Source of the DNA: Utricularia gibba | Taxonomy: Eukaryota; Streptophyta; Magnoliopsida; Lamiales; Lentibulariaceae | DNA length: 33,283 nucleotides | Assembly: GCA_002189035.1 (NCBI GenBank) | Contig: NEEC01000439.1 | Span: 1-33,283 of the forward strand | Direction: 5' to 3' | Shown here: positions 23,171 to 33,283 of the stretch, in pieces | Layout: each line of letters opens with the position of its first letter | How positions within the stretch are numbered: position 1 is the stretch's first letter | The notes under the pieces: model-generated | The model's input: only the letters and a program-made list of their open reading frames with translations | Databases searched by the model: none | What the model was told of the DNA's origin: nothing | Program-made: the position numbers and the translations under genes

Positions 23171-24541
23171 CCATCAACCCGTTGAATCGTGTCGATGCTT
23201 GAGGGAAGACGACCACCCATTCATCTTTGTACGTTGCATCGGACCTGGTTGAAAGTGAGGACGGAAAATTGGCTACACTCGTAAAGGTGCACGAGCAGTA
23301 TGCTGAATCGGATGATGGTCAAGCCGTTAGCATACGGAAAACACACTCGCGTGTTGCGCACGCGGCTTTAACGATTGCTTAACCGAGTGATCCCTTCTCT
23401 ATCTCCATCCACAATCTGGGTAAAAGGCATCCGGAGGTCAGGCATTGGAATGTCGTAAGGTATGAAGTATGCATGTTGCAAGGCGTGACCTGCTTGCGAA
23501 GCAATACCGATCCATTCCACGTTACCCGCTTCTTTGCAAAGCCTGGAGGGAGAATGGAATTTTGCATCAGGAGTGGATGCCATGGGGGTCGAATTATAAG
23601 GGGAGGTGTGCGTTTGTTCCGTGAGCTATGTGGATTCGAAGCACAAGTGCTGGGTGGTCGAGTTATGGACTTTGGGTTAGGAGTGGCTACACTCTGGATC
23701 CACGATCGATATGTTTTCGATGCTCTATGACTCATTTCTCATTCAATGATGTCCACTCAATAGTAGCTTACGTGGCTCGCAACGTATGTTTGATATAGAT
23801 GACATCCTTTAACCTGTATGGTCGAAGGTTTTCTCCTCCCAAACGTATAGCGGCATGCCCACTTTCGTGTCCAAATATTCAGGAGGTCGGGGTGGTAGCC
23901 ATCTAACGGCTGGATAGCACATCCACATCGTATGTGCTCCGTAGAATGAATCCGAAAATGTTAATGTTTCCAACGCACGTTGTTGGAGATCGGGAAAGTA
24001 CATGGAGTGTCCTTGGCCACATTCTAGTATTCATTGGATGCTGGCTGAGTTTGTTGCACAACAAAACACCCTCAAACGAGTAGCGATGGTGCACCATGAT
24101 CCGCCATGGAGTGAACTCGTGACTCCTCTGCGTAAGTCTCACTTTGTTTCCATGGAAGATCATAAGGGAAAGCAATAGGAAAAACTAAGAAGTACTTGGT
24201 ATCGTTGATGTTACAACCCTGCATCATTGATCCTGATGTACCCCCTTCGTATCGTTGGACGACACATCAGTGGTGAAGTACTTGGCTAGAGTCCATGGGT
24301 TGGACTTTACGGTCCTATGGACGTGCGCATCAGTGCTGGTCTAATCTCCACGCATCCTCATATCTTTCAACGGCCGCGATAATAGACCAACGGTCTCCTT
24401 GTCCAGTCCATTCGCTAAGGAGTCCAGAACACCTGAAGGTAACGGCAAAGCTTGCGAGGCCCGTCCAGCAACGGAGAAAAGAAAGGAAGTAGTGCGCATG
24501 GATGTGAACGCCTAAAAGAGCGTGGGAGTTTGCACTAGAGA
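23171..24541. repeat. Satellite unit 18 (1371 bases)
   Basis: One base short of the 1372-base form; the only loss is a C near 23715 (ATGTTTTCG). CTAGAG (C at 24286). Together with unit 19 it is the best single representative of the family. Confidence 0.97.
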
Positions 24542-25912
24542 CCATCAACCCGTTGAATCGTGTCGATGCTTGAGGGAAGACGACCACCCATTCATCTTTG
24601 TACGTTGCATCGGACCTGGTTGAAAGTGAGGACGGAAAATTGGCTACACTCGTAAAGGTGCACGAGCAGTATGCTGAATCGGATGATGGTCAAGCCGTTA
24701 GCATACGGAAAACACACTCGCGTGTTGCGCACGCGGCTTTAACGATTGCTTAACCGAGTGATCCCTTCTCTATCTCCATCCACAATCTGGGTAAAAGGCA
24801 TCCGGAGGTCAGGCATTGGAATGTCGTAAGGTATGAAGTATGCATGTTGCAAGGCGTGACCTGCTTGCGAAGCAATACCGATCCATTCCACGTTACCCGC
24901 TTCTTTGCAAAGCCTGGAGGGAGAATGGAATTTTGCATCAGGAGTGGATGCCATGGGGGTCGAATTATAAGGGGAGGTGTGCGTTTGTTCCGTGAGCTAT
25001 GTGGATTCGAAGCACAAGTGCTGGGTGGTCGAGTTATGGACTTTGGGTTAGGAGTGGCTACACTCTGGATCCACGATCGATATGTTCTTCGATGCTCTAT
25101 GACTCATTTCTCATTCAATGATGTCCACTCAATAGTAGCTTACGTGGCTCGCAACGTATGTTTGATATAGATGACATCCTTTAACCTGTATGGTCGAAGG
25201 TTTTCTCCTCCAAACGTATAGCGGCATGCCCACTTTCGTGTCCAAATATTCAGGAGGTCGGGGTGGTAGCCATCTAACGGCTGGATAGCACATCCACATC
25301 GTATGTGCTCCGTAGAATGAATCCGAAAATGTTAATGTTTCCAACGCACGTTGTTGGAGATCGGGAAAGTACATGGAGTGTCCTTGGCCACATTCTAGTA
25401 TTCATTGGATGCTGGCTGAGTTTGTTGCACAACAAAACACCCTCAAACGAGTAGCGATGGTGCACCATGATCCGCCATGGAGTGAACTCGTGACTCCTCT
25501 GCGTAAGTCTCACTTTGTTTCCATGGAAGATCATAAGGGAAAGCAATAGGAAAAACTAAGAAGTACTTGGTATCGTTGATGTTACAACCCTGCATCATTG
25601 ATCCTGATGTACCCCCTTCGTATCGTTGGACGACACATCAGTGGTGAAGTACTTGGCTAGAGTCCATGGGTTGGACTTTACGGTCCTATGGACGTGCGCA
25701 TCAGTGCTGGTCTAATCTCCACGCATCCTCATATCTTTCAACGGCCGCGATAATAGACCAACGGTCTCCTTGTCCAGTCCATTCGCTAAGGAGTCCAGAA
25801 CACCTGAAGGTAACGGCAAAGCTTGCGAGGCCCGTCCAGCAACGGAGAAAAGAAAGGAAGTAGTGCGCATGGATGTGAACGCCTAAAAGAGCGTGGGAGT
25901 TTGCACTAGAGA
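24542..25912. repeat. Satellite unit 19 (1371 bases)
   Basis: One base short of the 1372-base form; the only loss is in the C run near 25209 (CTCCTCCAAAC, also seen in units 2 and 17). CTAGAG (C at 25657). Confidence 0.97.
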
Positions 25913-27281
25913 CCATCAACCCGTTGAATCGTGTCGATGCTTGAGGGAAGACGACCACCCATTCATCTTTGTACGTTGCATCGGACCTGGTTGAAAGTGA
26001 GGACGGAAAATTGGCTACACTCGTAAAGGTGCACGAGCAGTATGCTGAATCGGATGATGGTCAAGCCGTTAGCATACGGAAAACACACTCGCGTGTTGCG
26101 CACGCGGCTTTAACGATTGCTTAACCGAGTGATCCCTTCTCTATCTCCATCCACAATCTGGGTAAAAGGCATCCGGAGGTCAGGCATTGGAATGTCGTAA
26201 GGTATGAAGTATGCATGTTGCAAGGCGTGACCTGCTTGCGAAGCAATACCGATCCATTCCACGTTACCCGCTTCTTTGCAAAGCCTGGAGGGAGAATGGA
26301 ATTTTGCATCAGGAGTGGATGCCATGGGGGTCGAATTATAAGGGGAGGTGTGCGTTTGTTCCGTGAGCTATGTGGATTCGAAGCACAAGTGCTGGGTGGT
26401 CGAGTTATGGACTTTGGGTTAGGAGTGGCTACACTCTGGATCCACGACGATATGTTCTTCGATGCTCTATGACTCATTTCTCATTCAATGATGTCCACTC
26501 AATAGTAGCTTACGTGGCTCGCAACGTATGTTTGATATAGATGACATCCTTTAACCTGTATGGTCGAAGGTTTTCTCCTCCCAAACGTATAGCGGCATGC
26601 CCACTTTCGTGTCCAAATATTCAGGAGGTCGGGGTGGTAGCCATCTAACGGCTGGATAGCACATCCACATCGTATGTGCTCCGTAGAATGAATCCGAAAA
26701 TGTTAATGTTTCCAACGCACGTTGTTGGAGATCGGGAAAGTACATGGAGTGTCCTTGGCCACATTCTAGTATTCATTGGATGCTGGCTGAGTTTGTTGCA
26801 CAACAAAACACCCTCAAACGAGTAGCGATGGTGCACCATGATCCGCCATGGAGTGAACTCGTGACTCCTCTGCGTAAGTCTCACTTTGTTTCCATGGAAG
26901 ATCATAAGGGAAAGCAATAGGAAAAACTAAGAAGTACTTGGTATCGTTGATGTTACAACCCTGCATCATTGATCCTGATGTACCCCCTTCGTATCGTTGG
27001 ACGACACATCAGTGGTGAAGTACTTGGTAGAGTCCATGGGTTGGACTTTACGGTCCTATGGACGTGCGCATCAGTGCTGGTCTAATCTCCACGCATCCTC
27101 ATATCTTTCAACGGCCGCGATAATAGACCAACGGTCTCCTTGTCCAGTCCATTCGCTAAGGAGTCCAGAACACCTGAAGGTAACGGCAAAGCTTGCGAGG
27201 CCCGTCCAGCAACGGAGAAAAGAAAGGAAGTAGTGCGCATGGATGTGAACGCCTAAAAAGCGTGGGAGTTTGCACTAGAGA
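25913..27281. repeat. Satellite unit 20 (1369 bases)
   Basis: Three one-base losses: CGACGAT near 26433, CTTGGTAGAG near 27028 (so T or C cannot be assigned at the diagnostic site) and CTAAAAAGCG near 27257. Confidence 0.97.
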
Positions 27282-28651
27282 CCATCAACCCGTTGAATCG
27301 TGTCGATGCTTGAGGGAAGACGACCACCCATTCATCTTTGTACGTTGCATCGGACCTGGTTGAAAGTGAGGACGGAAAATTGGCTACACTCGAAAGGTGC
27401 ACGAGCAGTATGCTGAATCGGATGATGGTCAAGCCGTTAGCATACGGAAAACACACTCGCGTGTTGCGCACGCGGCTTTAACGATTGCTTAACCGAGTGA
27501 TCCCTCTCTATCTCCATCCACAATCTGGGTAAAAGGCATCCGGAGGTCAGGCATTGGAATGTCGTAAGGTATGAAGTATGCATGTTGCAAGGCGTGACCT
27601 GCTTGCGAAGCAATACCGATCCATTCCACGTTACCCGCTTCTTTGCAAAGCCTGGAGGGAGAATGGAATTTTGCATCAGGAGTGGATGCCATGGGGGTCG
27701 AATTATAAGGGGAGGTGTGCGTTTGTTCCGTGAGCTATGTGGATTCGAAGCACAAGTGCTGGGTGGTCGAGTTATGGACTTTGGGTTAGGAGTGGCTACA
27801 CTCTGGATCCACGATCGATATGTTCTTCGATGCTCTATGACTCATTTCTCATTCAATGATGTCCACTCAATAGTAGCTTACGTGGCTCGCAACGTATGTT
27901 TGATATAGATGACATCCTTTAACCTGTATGGTCGAAGGTTTTCTCCTCCCAAACGTATAGCGGCATGCCCACTTTCGTGTCCAAATATTCAGGAGGTCGG
28001 GGTGGTAGCCATCTAACGGCTGGATAGCACATCCACATCGTATGTGCTCGTAGAATGAATCCGAAAATGTTAATGTTTCCAACGCACGTTGTTGGAGATC
28101 GGAAAGTACATGGAGTGTCCTTGGCCACATTCTAGTATTCATTGGATGCTGGCTGAGTTTGTTGCACAACAAAACACCCTCAAACGAGTAGCGATGGTGC
28201 ACCATGATCCGCCATGGAGTGAACTCGTGACTCCTCTGCTGCGTAAGTCTCACTTTGTTTCCATGGAAGATCATAAGGGAAAGCAATAGGAAAAACTAAG
28301 AAGTACTTGGTATCGTTGGTGTTACAACCCTGCATCATTGATCCTGATGTACCCCTTCGTATCGTTGGACGACACATCAGTGGTGAAGTACTTGGTTAGA
28401 GTCCATGGGTTGGACTTTACGGTCCTATGGACGTGCGCATCAGTGCTGGTCTAATCTCCACGCATCCTCATATCTTTCAACGGCCGCGATAATAGACCAA
28501 CGGTCTCCTTGTCCAGTCCATTCGCTAAGGAGTCCAGAACACCTGAAGGTAACGGCAAAGCTTGCGAGGCCCGTCCAGCAACGGAGAAAAGAAAGGAAGT
28601 AGTGCGCATGGATGTGAACGCCTAAAAGAGCGTGGGAGTTTGCACTAGAGA
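27282..28651. repeat. Satellite unit 21 (1370 bases), with a 3-base CTG duplication
   Basis: Five private or recurrent one-base losses (near 27393, 27505, 28050, 28102, 28352) and the only multi-base insertion seen in the array: CTGCTG in place of CTG near 28236-28241. Reverts to TTAGAG and to the GG form of GTATCGTTG(G/A)TG, unlike most copies around it, so it resembles left-half units at those two sites. Confidence 0.97.
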
Positions 28652-30019
28652 CCATCAACCCGTTGAATCGTGTCGATGCTTGAGGAAGACGACCACCCAT
28701 TCATCTTTGTACGTTGCATCGGACCTGGTTGAAAGTGAGGACGGAAAATTGGCTACACTCGTAAAGGTGCACGAGCAGTATGCTGAATCGGATGATGGTC
28801 AAGCCGTTAGCATACGGAAACACACTCGCGTGTTGCGCACGCGGCTTTAACGATTGCTTAACAAGTGATCCCTTCTCTATGTCCATCCACAATCTGGGTA
28901 AAAGGCATCCGGAGGTCAGGCATTGGAATGTCGTAAGGTATGAAGTATGCATGTTGCAAGGCGTGACCTGCTTGCGAAGCAATACCGATCCATTCCACGT
29001 TACCCGCTTCTTTGCAAAGCCTGGAGGGAGAATGGAATTTTGCATCAGGAGTGGATGCCATGGGGGTCGAATTATAAGGGGAGGTGTGCGTTTGTTCCGT
29101 GAGCTATGTGGATTCGAAGCACAAGTGCTGGGTGGTCGAGTTATGGACTTTGGGTTAGGAGTGGCTACACTCTGGATCCACGATCGATATGTTCTTCGAT
29201 GCTCTATGACTCATTTCTCATTCAATGATGTCCACTCAATAGTAGCTTACGTGGCTCGCAACGTATGTTTGATATAGATGACATCCTTTAAACCTGTATG
29301 GTCGAAGGTTTTCTCCTCCCAAACGTATAGCGGCATGCCCACTTTCGTGTCCAAATATTCAGGAGGTCGGGGTGGTAGCCATCTAACGGCTGGATAGCAC
29401 ATCCACATCGTATGTGCTCCGTAGAATGAATCCGAAAATGTTAATGTTTCCAACGCACGTTGTTGGAGATCGGGAAAGTACATGGAGTGTCCTTGGCCAC
29501 ATTCTAGTATTCATTGGATGCTGGCTGAGTTTGTTGCACAACAAAACACCCTCAAACGAGTAGCGATGGTGCACCATGATCCGCCATGGAGTGAACTCGT
29601 GACTCCTCTGCGTAAGTCTCACTTTGTTTCCATGGAAGATCATAAGGGAAAGCAATAGGAAAAACTAAGAAGTACTGGTATCGTTGATGTTACAACCCTG
29701 CATCATTGATCCTGATGTACCCCCTTCGTATCGTTGGACGACACATCAGTGGTGAAGTACTTGCTAGAGTCCATGGGTTGGACTTTACGGTCCTATGGAC
29801 GTGCGCATCAGTGCTGGTCTAATCTCCACGCATCCTCATATCTTTCAACGGCCGCGATAATAGACCAACGGTCTCCTTGTCCAGTCCATTCGCTAAGGAG
29901 TCCAGAACACCTGAAGGTAACGGCAAAGCTTGCGAGGCCCGTCCAGCAACGGAGAAAAGAAAGGAAGTAGTGCGCATGGATGTGAACGCCTAAAAGAGCG
30001 TGGGAGTTTGCACTAGAGA
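28652..30019. repeat. Satellite unit 22 (1368 bases)
   Basis: Private C-to-G substitution at 28881 (CTATGTCC). AACAAGTG near 28860, an extra A (TTTAAACC) shared with unit 2, and shortened direct repeats near 29675 and 29763. The local loss joins frames into a 165-codon plus-strand open frame (28780-29277) not kept in neighbours. Confidence 0.97.
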
Positions 30020-31383
30020 CCATCAACCCGTTGAATCGTGTCGATGCTTGAGGGAAGACGACCACCCATTCATCTTTGTACGTTGCATCGGACCTGGTTG
30101 AAAGTGAGGACGGAAAATTGGCTACACTCGTGAAGGTGCACGAGCAGTATGCTGAATCGGATGATGGTCAAGCCGTTAGCATACGGAAAACACACTCGCG
30201 TGTTGCGCACGCGGCTTTAACGATTGCTTAACCGAGTGATCCCTTCTCTATCCATCCACAATCTGGGTAAAAGGCATCCGGAGGTCAGGCATTGGAATGT
30301 CGTAAGGTATGAAGTATGCATGTTGCAAGGCGTGACCTGCTTGCGAAGCAATACCGATCCATTCCACGTTACCCGCTTCTTTGCAAAGCCTGGAGGGAGA
30401 ATGGAATTTTGCATCAGGAGTGGATGCCATGGGGGTCGAATTATAAGGGAGTGTGCGTTTGTTCCGTGAGCTATGTGGATTCGAAGCACAAGTGCTGGGT
30501 GGTCGAGTTATGGACTTTGGGTTAGGAGTGGCTACACTCTGGATCCACGATTATGTTCTTCGATGCTCTATGACTCATTTCTCATTCAATGATGTCCACT
30601 CAATAGTAGCTTACGTGGCTCGCAACGTATGTTTGATATAGATGACATCCTTTAACCTGTATGGTCGAAGGTTTTCTCCTCCCAAACGTATAGCGGCATG
30701 CCCACTTTCGTGTCCAAATATTCAGGAGGTCGGGGTGGTAGCCATCTAACGGCTGGATAGCACATCCACATCGTATGTGCTCCGTAGAATGAATCCGAAA
30801 ATGTTAATGTTTCCAACGCACGTTGTTGGAGATCGGGAAAGTACATGGAGTGTCCTTGGCCACATTCTAGTATTCATTGGATGCTGCTGAGTTTGTTGCA
30901 CAACAAAACACCCTCAAACGAGTAGCGATGGTGCACCATGATCCGCCATGGAGTGAACTCGTGACTCCTCTGCGTAAGTCTCACTTTGTTTCCATGGAAG
31001 ATCATAAGGGAAAGCAATAGGAAAAACTAAGAAGTACTTGGTATCGTTGATGTTACAACCCTGCATCATTGATCCTGATGTACCCCCTTCGTATCGTTGG
31101 ACGACACATCAGTGGTGAAGTACTTGGCTAGAGTCCATGGGTTGGACTTTACGGTCCTATGGACGTGCGCATCAGTGCTGGTCTAATCTCCACGCATCCT
31201 CATATCTTTCAACGGCCGCGATAATAGACCAACGGTCTCCTTGTCCAGTCCATTCGCTAAGGAGTCCAGAACACCTGAAGGTAACGGCAAAGCTTGCGAG
31301 GCCCGTCCAGCAACGGAGAAAAGAAAGGAAGTAGTGCGCATGGATGTGAACGCCTAAAAGAGCGTGGGAGTTTGCACTAGAGA
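30020..31383. repeat. Satellite unit 23 (1364 bases)
   Basis: Has A-to-G at 30132 (CTCGTGAAGG), shared only with unit 25. Losses near 30250 (two bases), 30447-30452 (two bases, in the ATTATAAGGGGAGGTG segment), 30550 (three bases after GGATCCACGA) and 30886 (one base). CTAGAG (C at 31128). Confidence 0.97.
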
Positions 31384-32753
31384 CCATCAACCCGTTGAAT
31401 CGTGTCGATGCTTGAGGGAAGACGACCACCCATTCATCTTTGTACGTTGCATCGGACCTGGTTGAAAGTGAGGACGGAAAATTGGCTACACTCGTAAAGG
31501 TGCACGAGCAGTATGCTCAATCGGATGATGGTCAAGCCGTTAGCATACGGAAAACACACTCGCGTGTTGCGCACGCGGCTTTAACGATTGCTTAACCGAG
31601 TGATCCCTTCTCTATCTCCATCCACAATCTGGGTAAAAGGCATCCGGAGGTCAGGCATTGGAATGTCGTAAGGTATGAAGTATGCATGTTGCAAGGCGTG
31701 ACCTGCTTGCGAAGCAATACCGATCCATTCCACGTTACCCGCTTCTTTGCAAAGCCTGGAGGGAGAATGGAATTTTGCATCAGGAGTGGATGCCATGGGG
31801 GTCGAATTATAAGGGGAGGTGTGCGTTTGTTCCGTGAGCTATGTGGATTCGAAGCACAAGTGCTGGGTGGTCGAGTTATGGACTTTGGGTTAGGAGTGGC
31901 TACACTCTGGATCCACGACCGATATGTTCTTCGATGCTCTATGACTCATTTCTCATTCAATGATGTCCACTCAATAGTAGCTTACGTGGCTCGCAACGTA
32001 TGTTTGATATAGATGACATCCTTTAACCTGTATGGTCGAAGGTTTTCTCCTCCCAAACGTATAGCGGCATGCCCACTTTCGTGTCCAAATATTCAGAGGT
32101 CGGGTGGTAGCCATCTAACGGCTGGATAGCACATCCACATCGTATGTGCTCCGTAGAATGAATCCGAAAATGTTAATGTTTCCAACGCACGTTGTTGGAG
32201 ATCGGGAAAGTACATGGAGTGTCCTTGGCCACATTCTAGTATTCATTGGATGCTGGCTGAGTTTGTTGCACAACAAAACACCCTCAAACGAGTAGCGATG
32301 GTGCACCATGATCCGCCATGGAGTGAACTCGTGACTCCTCTGCGTAAGTCTCACTTTGTTTCCATGGAAGATCATAAGGGAAAGCAATAGGAAAAACTAA
32401 GAAGTACTTGGTATCGTTGATGTTACAACCCTGCATCATTGATCCTGATGTACCCCCTTCGTATCGTTGGACGACACATCAGTGGTGAAGTACTTGGCTA
32501 GAGTCCATGGGTTGGACTTTACGGTCCTATGGACGTGCGCATCAGTGCTGGTCTAATCTCCACGCATCCTCATATCTTTCAACGGCCGCGATAATAGACC
32601 AACGGTCTCCTTGTCCAGTCCATTCGCTAAGGAGTCCAGAACACCTGAAGGTAACGGCAAAGCTTGCGAGGCCCGTCCAGCAACGGAGAAAAGAAAGGAA
32701 GTAGTGCGCATGGATGTGAACGCCTAAAAGAGCGTGGGAGTTTGCACTAGAGA
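31384..32753. repeat. Satellite unit 24 (1370 bases)
   Basis: Has G-to-C at 31518 (ATGCTCAATC), shared only with unit 25. CGACCGAT near 31918 is shared only with unit 4. Two one-base G losses near 32095 and 32103. CTAGAG (C at 32498). Confidence 0.97.
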
Positions 32754-33283
32754 CCATCAACCCGTTGAATCGTGTCGATGCTTGAGGGAAGACGACCACC
32801 CATTCATCTTTGTACGTTGCATCGGACCTGGTTGAAAGTGAGGACGGAAAATTGGCTACACTCGTGAAGGTGCACGAGCAGTATGCTCAATCGGATGATG
32901 GTCAAGCCGTTAGCATACGGAACACACTCGCGTGTTGCGCACGCGGCTTTAACGATTGCTTAACCGAGTGATCCCTTCTCTATCTCCATCCACAATCTGG
33001 GTAAAAGGCATCCGGAGGTCAGGCATTGGAATGTCGTAAGGTATGAAGTATGCATGTTGCAAGGCGTGACCTGCTTGCGAAGCAATACCGATCCATTCCA
33101 CGTTACCCGCTTCTTTGCAAAGCCTGGAGGGAGAATGGAATTTTGCATCAGGAGTGGATGCCATGGGGTCGAATTATAAGGGGAGGTGCGTTTGTTCCGT
33201 GAGCTATGTGGATTCGAAGCACAAGTGCTGGGTGGTCGAGTTATGGACTTTGGGTTAGGAGTGGCTACACTCTGGATCCACGA
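32754..33283. repeat. Satellite unit 25, partial (first 530 bases)
   Basis: Cut by the window end just after GGATCCACGA, so the array evidently continues beyond it. Carries both G at 32866 (as unit 23) and C at 32888 (as unit 24). One-base G loss near 33166 and two-base loss near 33186 (GGGGAGGTGCG). Confidence 0.97.

Larger units (their letters stand above)
1..33283. repeat. Tandem satellite array, about 1372-base unit, 24 full copies plus one partial
   Basis: The word CCATCAACCCGTTGAATCG recurs at 1, 1355, 2696, 4049, 5410, 6778, 8145, 9509, 10869, 12238, 13608, 14973, 16341, 17709, 19073, 20439, 21804, 23171, 24542, 25913, 27282, 28652, 30020, 31384 and 32754, always on the same strand. 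The sequence between occurrences is nearly identical, with no insertion longer than 3 bases and no inversion. Each complete unit length can be reconciled base for base with an inferred 1372-base form. The unit contains no recognisable transposon ends, tRNA, 5S or large rRNA, and no conserved open frame. The long unit and very high identity fit a eukaryotic satellite or macrosatellite; chromosomal position and species cannot be told. The unit start is arbitrary, because neither array edge lies in the window. Confidence 0.98.

Noticed and set aside
28780-29277. 165-codon open frame on the plus strand
   Set aside because: Created by local indels at the start of unit 22 and not kept in adjacent copies; it overlaps an equally long minus-strand frame and matches no family I know.
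1-33283. Kinetoplast minicircle concatemer
   Set aside because: The universal minicircle sequence GGGGTTGGTGTA is absent and base composition is not AT-rich.
1-33283. CRISPR array or bacterial repeat system
   Set aside because: Unit length is far too long, there are no unique spacers, and no associated genes are present.
1-33283. Unit length as eight times 171.5 bases, suggesting an alpha-satellite-like higher-order repeat
   Set aside because: No internal 171-base similarity is visible within the unit; the arithmetic fit is coincidence.
1-33283. 5S or 45S rRNA gene array
   Set aside because: None of the conserved rRNA segments I know are present in the unit on either strand.

Overview
The whole 33,283-base window is one uninterrupted head-to-tail tandem repeat array. 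I see no flanking unique sequence, no second repeat family, and no recognisable gene, RNA gene, mobile element or CRISPR array. Taking the arbitrary start CCATCAACCCG as unit position 1, there are 24 complete units and a 530-base partial 25th unit, all in the same orientation. Complete units are 1341 to 1371 bases long. Hand comparison accounts for every unit length as a set of short indels against an inferred full-length unit of 1372 bases: 184 deleted and 9 inserted bases in total, net 175. Where a site is length-variable the 1372-base reference uses the longer common form, which inflates the deletion count somewhat.

Long-unit, near-identical satellite arrays like this are typical of eukaryotic nuclear heterochromatin (centromeric, pericentromeric, subtelomeric) or rDNA-spacer-like regions. 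The organism cannot be named from this sequence. GC is roughly 48-49% in sampled lines. CpG is close to its random expectation (about 74 counted per unit), so the array has either not long been under methylation-driven decay or was amplified recently. Open frames exist on both strands, up to about 169 codons, but they overlap each other, match no family I recognise, and are repeatedly split or fused by frame-changing indels between copies. I therefore annotate no protein-coding genes.

Layout. Units 1-4 (1-5409) are the most altered, holding 82 of the 184 deleted bases, with 4 to 10 base losses. Units 5-16 (5410-21803) are regular, with short forms at several indel sites. Units 17-25 (21804-33283) are closest to the 1372-base form. 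Two single-base variants divide the array regionally: a T-to-C change before TAGAG occurs only from unit 14 onward, and a GG-to-GA change is rare before unit 10 and common after it. This regional sharing looks like local homogenisation (unequal exchange, conversion or segmental duplication). Many private one-base losses in short homopolymers look like residual long-read sequencing error.

Within each unit the most distinctive structure is a cluster of perfect dyad symmetries (for example 6287-6393 in unit 5), a GC-rich hairpin (5586-5602 in unit 5), and a pair of 12-base direct repeats whose first member is a length-variable hotspot. These are described once in unit 5 and recur in essentially every copy.
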